A DNA stretch of 9,291 nt from JALQTD01 sp036825655 (GTDB taxonomy: Bacteria > Bacteroidota > Bacteroidia > Flavobacteriales_D > Sanyastnellaceae): positions 1 to 9,291 of the forward strand of contig DAISXU010000087.1 in NCBI GenBank assembly GCA_036825655.1. The letters are read 5' to 3'. This document shows, in pieces, positions 5,903-9,291 of this stretch. The notes below the pieces were generated by a model. It was not told where the DNA came from. It did no database searches and worked only from the letters and a program-made list of their open reading frames with translations. The stretch's first letter is position 1. Every line of letters starts with the position of its first letter. The translations under genes were made by a program, and so were the position numbers.

Positions 5903-8101
5903 ATGAAGCAAATCGTAGGTTTTATTGTGGTCTTTTTGGTGATGCTCTGTCCGATTCAAGGTTGGGCAACTCATTTGATGGGCGGCGAGATGACCTACAC
6001 TTACATTTCGACCAACGGATCAGGCTGGCATACCTATGAAGTAAGAGTAGCCATTTACAGGGATTGTTCTTCGGCCAATTCCAACGGAACTGATTTCGAT
6101 GGCATTGCCAATTTGGGGGTTTATTTGAATGGTTCACTTGTTTCCAATTTGAGCAGCACGTTGGATGAAAGTTTGATTGAGAACATCCTGCCTCAGGATC
6201 CCAATTCTTGCGCTGAATTGCCTGATGATCTGTGCATTGAAAGAGGAGAGTACATCTTCAATGTCACCTTAGCACCGAACTCCGATTCTTACGTTCTGTC
6301 TTACCAACGATGTTGCCGTTCTCCGGCCATTGTCAACCTTGACATTCCTGAAGACCAAGGCTTCACACTTACGACGGAGATTCCCGGATCGGCTTTGGTT
6401 GATCAGCCCAATTCAAGTCCCTCATTTTCGGAGCTGCCCCAGGCTTTCGTTTGCAACAATTTAGAATTCGATTTGAACAATTCAGCCATGGACCCGGATG
6501 GGGATTCCTTGGCCTATCACATTTGTGCCATCTATTTGGGTGCTACTCCGCTTCAGCCCATTCCTTCTCCACCGCTCGGGTCGCCCTTCACGGAAGTGTC
6601 TTGGGCAATGGGATACAATTCAGCAGTGCCCGTATCCAGCCTCTCTGGCATTTCCATTGATGCTCAAACGGGCATGCTTTCGGGCACGCCCTTGGGACTG
6701 GGTAAGTATGCCATTGGGGTCTGCGTAGAAGAATGGCGACAAGGTATTTTGATCAATAGCATTTTAAGGGATTTCACGCTGGATGTAGTGAATTGTGCTT
6801 TGTCAGCTCCATCTTACGAAGCCATCGAGCCGTGTCAAGGATTGGTAGTTTCGTTCAACCAAACCGGCAATACAGCCGAATCGTATGATTGGAATTTTGG
6901 ATTTCCAGGGGCAGATGGGTCGAGCACAGCAGAAGAGCCGACCGTGAGCTTTCCAGAACCGGGCATTTATGAGGTGAATTTGTCATACATGAGTGGCGAT
7001 TGCTCAGGTGAAACATCTTTCCTCATTCAAGCGCAATCGCCCTGGGAGGTGGAGGTGGATTTGGGCGAGCCTGAATGCATCAATGGAGGTTGGCTGGTCC
7101 CTGTGAATTCGCCTCTAGGCCTCCCAGATTCGTGCAGCTATCAATGGGATTTTGGGGTGGGAGCAGTGCCCGCCGGTGCTCAGAATGAAACGCCAGAGGA
7201 GGTTTGGTTTCCTTCGGGATCTACCTCAGTTGTGGAATTTGTTTCAGAGTCTTTTGGGTGCATAGAAACGAGCGAGTTGGGTGTGGATTTGGCGCCCTTG
7301 CCCATTGCCGATTTTCAGGTGATAACGCCTCCTTGTCGAGGATTGACTGTGGAATTTGTCAATTCTGATCCAACGCCTTGGCCGTTTTCATGGTCGTTTG
7401 GGGACGGGGAATCAGGGACAGGCCCGAATCCCGTTCATGTGTATGGCGATTATGGTCCCTACACCATCAGCGCCATCGCTGGACCTGGCACAACGTGTGC
7501 AGATACGGCTTGGCAGTCCTTCAGTGTCTATCCCTTAGATCCTTTTGAGCCCAATTTTGACGTGAACCCCATTGCCTCATGCGATTCGCTGAGCCGTGTT
7601 CAAATCACCTATTTGGGGTTGCCGGCGGATGAGTTAACCTGGAGTTTTCCTGAGCAAGGGGACTTAAGCGATTCCCCCATTGTGCTGCTCTTCGAGGATC
7701 CAGGTTTCTACACGGGCATCGTTAGCCTTTACCACGAGGGCTGCGACTTGACCTTTGATTTTCCTTTGGACGTAGAGGCTCCTGAGCCCATTGCCGAAGT
7801 GGATTACCGGGTACCCAATGTGTTTTCTCCGAACAATGATGGGAAGAATGATCGGCTTGCTTTGGACTATTTCGCATTGGATGGAAATCCGGTCACAGGC
7901 CTGACCAACACCAGTTTTCTATCTCATCATTTAGCCGTCTACAACCGCTGGGGCAACTTGATGTTTGAAACGGGTGAAGCTTTGAAAGGATGGTGGGCTT
8001 CGGATGCGGCGGAAGGAACCTATTACATCGTGGTTCGGTCACAGCACGCTTGCTCTGATTCGCCCTTCGAATATCAAGGGGAGGTTACTCTGGTCCGCTG
8101 A
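5903..8101 (+). CDS. Secreted PKD-domain surface protein with type-B T9SS sorting (gliding-motility-associated C-terminal) domain
   Basis: The product has 732 residues. A signal peptide covers 1-22 (MKQIVGFIVVFLVMLCPIQG-WA, mature start THLMGGEMTY). The N-terminal region (23-290) resembles the start of many Bacteroidota surface proteins: VAIYRDCSS, YQRCCRSP, DPDGDSLAY (a Ca-binding-like acidic loop) and GVCVEEWRQG...RDFTLDVVNC. About four PKD-like Ig folds follow, marked by YDWNFG (near 327), YQWDFG (near 412), FSWSFGDGE (near 495, the canonical one) and LTWSFPEQ (near 578). Residues 637-732 form the gliding-motility-associated type-B C-terminal domain: VPNVFSPNNDGKND, then VYNRWGNLMFE, then GTYYIVV and GEVTLVR at the end. 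It should be exported by T9SS and kept at the surface or released, probably in adhesion or polymer binding. ATG 5903 gives a clean signal peptide; an in-frame ATG at 5861 adds 14 residues and remains possible. Confidence 0.9.
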   Translation: MKQIVGFIVVFLVMLCPIQGWATHLMGGEMTYTYISTNGSGWHTYEVRVAIYRDCSSANSNGTDFDGIANLGVYLNGSLVSNLSSTLDESLIENILPQDPNSCAELPDDLCIERGEYIFNVTLAPNSDSYVLSYQRCCRSPAIVNLDIPEDQGFTLTTEIPGSALVDQPNSSPSFSELPQAFVCNNLEFDLNNSAMDPDGDSLAYHICAIYLGATPLQPIPSPPLGSPFTEVSWAMGYNSAVPVSSLSGISIDAQTGMLSGTPLGLGKYAIGVCVEEWRQGILINSILRDFTLDVVNCALSAPSYEAIEPCQGLVVSFNQTGNTAESYDWNFGFPGADGSSTAEEPTVSFPEPGIYEVNLSYMSGDCSGETSFLIQAQSPWEVEVDLGEPECINGGWLVPVNSPLGLPDSCSYQWDFGVGAVPAGAQNETPEEVWFPSGSTSVVEFVSESFGCIETSELGVDLAPLPIADFQVITPPCRGLTVEFVNSDPTPWPFSWSFGDGESGTGPNPVHVYGDYGPYTISAIAGPGTTCADTAWQSFSVYPLDPFEPNFDVNPIASCDSLSRVQITYLGLPADELTWSFPEQGDLSDSPIVLLFEDPGFYTGIVSLYHEGCDLTFDFPLDVEAPEPIAEVDYRVPNVFSPNNDGKNDRLALDYFALDGNPVTGLTNTSFLSHHLAVYNRWGNLMFETGEALKGWWASDAAEGTYYIVVRSQHACSDSPFEYQGEVTLVR

Positions 8102-8933
8102 ACAAATCGGGCCTACGCCATTTCCAAAACCACTTCCAACCTGTTGAGACTAAAACCCAGCGCCACTTGGTTACGACTTCTGCTCCAAACTCAGCATAAA
8201 AACGGTCGACTCCCGGGTCTTGAGATCCACCAAAATCAAAATGAGCGATGCCCGAATTTCTAGCCTTGTTCATGGCTTCTGTCAGAAGCAAGACCGAGGC
8301 CAAACCTGATTCAGCCGACCGCGGCGCTCCCCCGAAAGCGTAGAGCAGGGTGTCTTCCTTGGTTCGGATGAAAACCCCTCCAGCGATTCGTTGTCCGATG
8401 GCATTTCGAACAAAATGGTGCTGGACGCCTTCGTGTTCACTCAATGCACTTAGCAATTGATGCAGTTGCTTGGAGTCAGAGGGTATGCCCTTCCTGTTCC
8501 GAGCAGATTGGTGGAACTTGACCATCTGATCGATGTCCTTTGAACCATCTTCAAATTGAAATCCCATCCGGAGCGCCTTTCGCACTTGCTTCAACCGGTG
8601 GCTGGGAAGAGGGACGTTTAAACTCGCAATTCGGGTGTGTCGGTGTTGACCGTGTCCCATGAACTGGGCTTCTTCTGAGATCTCGGTCCCCGCGGGCAGA
8701 TCGAGGATCGCGATGCGCACTTTGTGCGTCCTCATGGCTTGTGCGAGTTCCAGCTCATTGGACCTTGTCCACAGGGGATATTCAAACCCCGTATCCAATG
8801 CCCAAGTCGGCGTAATCAAGGCACGCATTCCTTGGTGCTTCGTGAGTTGGAGGCGTCCAAAATCACCTTCAACTGGGGAACCTGGCATTCCCTCAGCCCA
8901 AGCACGGGATCGCACGTTTATCACATTATGCAC
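8085..8933 (-). CDS. GNAT/FemAB-like N-acyltransferase, 282 residues
   Basis: This is a soluble protein with a FemAB/Acetyltransf_6-like C-terminal half. The catalytic-type GNAT fold is marked by GQRIAGGVFIRTKEDTLLYA (180-199), GAPRSAESGLASVLLLTEAM (202-221, including the acyl-CoA loop) and IAHFDFGGSQDPGVDRFYAEFGAEV (229-253). FDF-x-GS-x3-PG-x3-FY-x-FG is typical of Bacteroidota members. The substrate is unknown; cell-wall or lipid-linked amino acids are the usual guess. The N terminus looks about 30 residues shorter than relatives as I remember them, with an in-frame TGA just upstream (8937-8939), so no longer start exists. The GTG at 8933 is chosen because a perfect -7 box ends four bases before it; an ATG at 8888 is the alternative (267 residues). 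The 3' end overlaps the PKD gene by 17 bases tail to tail. Confidence 0.8.
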   Translation of the reverse strand: MHNVINVRSRAWAEGMPGSPVEGDFGRLQLTKHQGMRALITPTWALDTGFEYPLWTRSNELELAQAMRTHKVRIAILDLPAGTEISEEAQFMGHGQHRHTRIASLNVPLPSHRLKQVRKALRMGFQFEDGSKDIDQMVKFHQSARNRKGIPSDSKQLHQLLSALSEHEGVQHHFVRNAIGQRIAGGVFIRTKEDTLLYAFGGAPRSAESGLASVLLLTEAMNKARNSGIAHFDFGGSQDPGVDRFYAEFGAEVVTKWRWVLVSTGWKWFWKWRRPDLFSGPE

Positions 8934-8934
8934 G

Positions 8935-8966
8935 TTTCAAAAGTAAGCCTTGACCAACTAAATTTA
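8935..8966 (+). promoter_or_regulatory. Promoter of the pentapeptide-repeat gene
   Basis: TTTC (8935-8938, 3/4 of the -33 TTTG) is followed after 20 bases by TAAATTTA (8959-8966, 7/8 of TAnnTTTG). CTGC and the ATG at 8971 come next. The -33 element overlaps the -7 box of the divergent acyltransferase gene. Confidence 0.4.
8938..8945 (-). promoter_or_regulatory. Perfect TAnnTTTG box before the acyltransferase gene
   Basis: On the minus strand TACTTTTG (8945-8938) is followed by AAAC and the GTG at 8933. It is the same eight bases, at the same distance, as before the GWxTD gene. No TTTG is seen at the -33 distance. Confidence 0.5.
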
Positions 8967-8970
8967 CTGC

Positions 8971-9216
8971 ATGAACTACGCAGAAGACCAGCGTTTTGAG
9001 AGCTTTCGATTCGATGAAGAGCATCCCGTGCCTGATCGGTGTGCAAATTGCGCGTTCGTCGATTGTGATTTTACCATGGTCGATTTAAGTAGGGTAGGGT
9101 TTACGGAGTGCAGATTTGAACGGTGTGATTTGTCCAATTGCCGAGTTGCTGCTGCATCATTTCAACAGGTTGAATTCATTGAATGCCTTCCCCCCCGGTT
9201 TATCGCCGGGGTGTAA
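8971..9216 (+). CDS. Pentapeptide-repeat protein, probably truncated at the C terminus
   Basis: The open frame encodes 81 residues. After a short N-terminal lead (MNYAEDQRFESFRFDEEHPV), residues 26-72 form about nine consecutive pentapeptide units with F, L or V at the centre (CAFVD, CDFTM, VDLSR, VGFTE, CRFER, CDLSN, CRVAA, ASFQQ, VEFIE), predicting a right-handed quadrilateral beta-helix. Cytoplasmic relatives in Bacteroidota that begin alike are roughly 180-190 residues, as I remember them, so only the first third is present. The last nine residues (LPPRFIAGV) are unlike pentapeptide repeats and are encoded by the CCGG-rich block starting at 9187. The role of this family in Bacteroidota is not established; the similarity to gyrase-protecting Qnr proteins is only the shared fold. 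The fragment may be non-functional. Confidence 0.75.
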   Translation: MNYAEDQRFESFRFDEEHPVPDRCANCAFVDCDFTMVDLSRVGFTECRFERCDLSNCRVAAASFQQVEFIECLPPRFIAGV

Positions 9217-9291
9217 TGCCGGAGTGCCTTTCCCGGCCGCAGCACCGGGATTGTCATCCCCGGATGCTTCTGCCGGAGATCCGCTTCCGTC
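9187..9291. repeat. GC-rich block of CCGG palindromes, probable intergenic or dispersed repeat, continues past the window
   Basis: CCGG occurs seven times in 82 bases (starting at 9195, 9206, 9219, 9233, 9245, 9260, 9273), spaced 11-15 bases. Neighbouring copies pair into hairpins: CCCCGG/CCGGGG (9193-9198 with 9206-9211, 7-base loop), GCCGG/CCGGC (9218-9222 with 9233-9237) and CCGGG/CCCGG (9245-9249 with 9259-9263). A related 13-mer recurs about 40 bases apart: GTGCCTTTCCCGG (9224-9236) and ATGCTTCTGCCGG (9264-9276), with a looser copy at 9183-9198. The block is richer in GC than the rest of the window. It begins where the pentapeptide gene loses its repeat pattern. The right end is not visible, and no transposase or tRNA is present. 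Confidence 0.6.

Noticed and set aside
9187..9291. CRISPR array
   Set aside because: The recurring unit is only CCGG with 11-15-base irregular spacing; there is no constant repeat of 25-40 bases with unique spacers and no cas gene.

Overview
The window reads as a compact piece of a Bacteroidota chromosome, most likely Flavobacteriales. Three things point there: a secreted protein with a gliding-motility/type-B type IX secretion (T9SS) C-terminal domain, a GWxTD-family protein, and TAnnTTTG-type -7 promoter boxes with no Shine-Dalgarno sequences. Base composition near 50% GC is high for the order. A placement near the Cryomorphaceae/Schleiferiaceae is only a guess.

Layout. Positions 1-219 (+) hold the end of what looks like a small lipoprotein gene with an in-frame amber codon at its lipobox. 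It converges on an HMG-CoA lyase gene (228-1094, -). A small conserved Bacteroidota-type protein (1190-1444, +) is divergent from the lyase and ends in a strong intrinsic terminator. That terminator lies inside the 3' end of a ComEC-type DNA-uptake channel gene on the other strand. A leftward cluster follows: GWxTD protein (5862-4405), family 2 glycosyltransferase (4400-3315) and ComEC (3251-1359). The first two genes are 4 bases apart and probably co-transcribed. Divergent from this cluster is a 732-residue T9SS-exported PKD protein (5903-8101, +). Its 3' end overlaps by 17 bases a leftward GNAT/FemAB-like acyltransferase (8933-8085). Divergent from the acyltransferase is a pentapeptide-repeat gene (8971-9216, +). 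It breaks off after about 72 recognisable residues, where a GC-rich block packed with CCGG palindromes begins (9187 to the window end).

Function. HMG-CoA lyase belongs to leucine/ketone-body metabolism, ComEC to DNA uptake, and the glycosyltransferase, GWxTD protein and PKD protein to the cell envelope or surface. I see no single pathway joining them and no defence or mobile system with recognisable proteins.

The two most interesting signals are non-coding. First, five genes have a TAnnTTTG-like box exactly 4 or 5 bases before the start codon, which predicts leaderless mRNAs. Second, the CCGG-rich repeat block appears to interrupt the pentapeptide gene. Smaller points are the amber codon in the lipobox, the terminator embedded in comEC, and a G9 tract in the glycosyltransferase gene.
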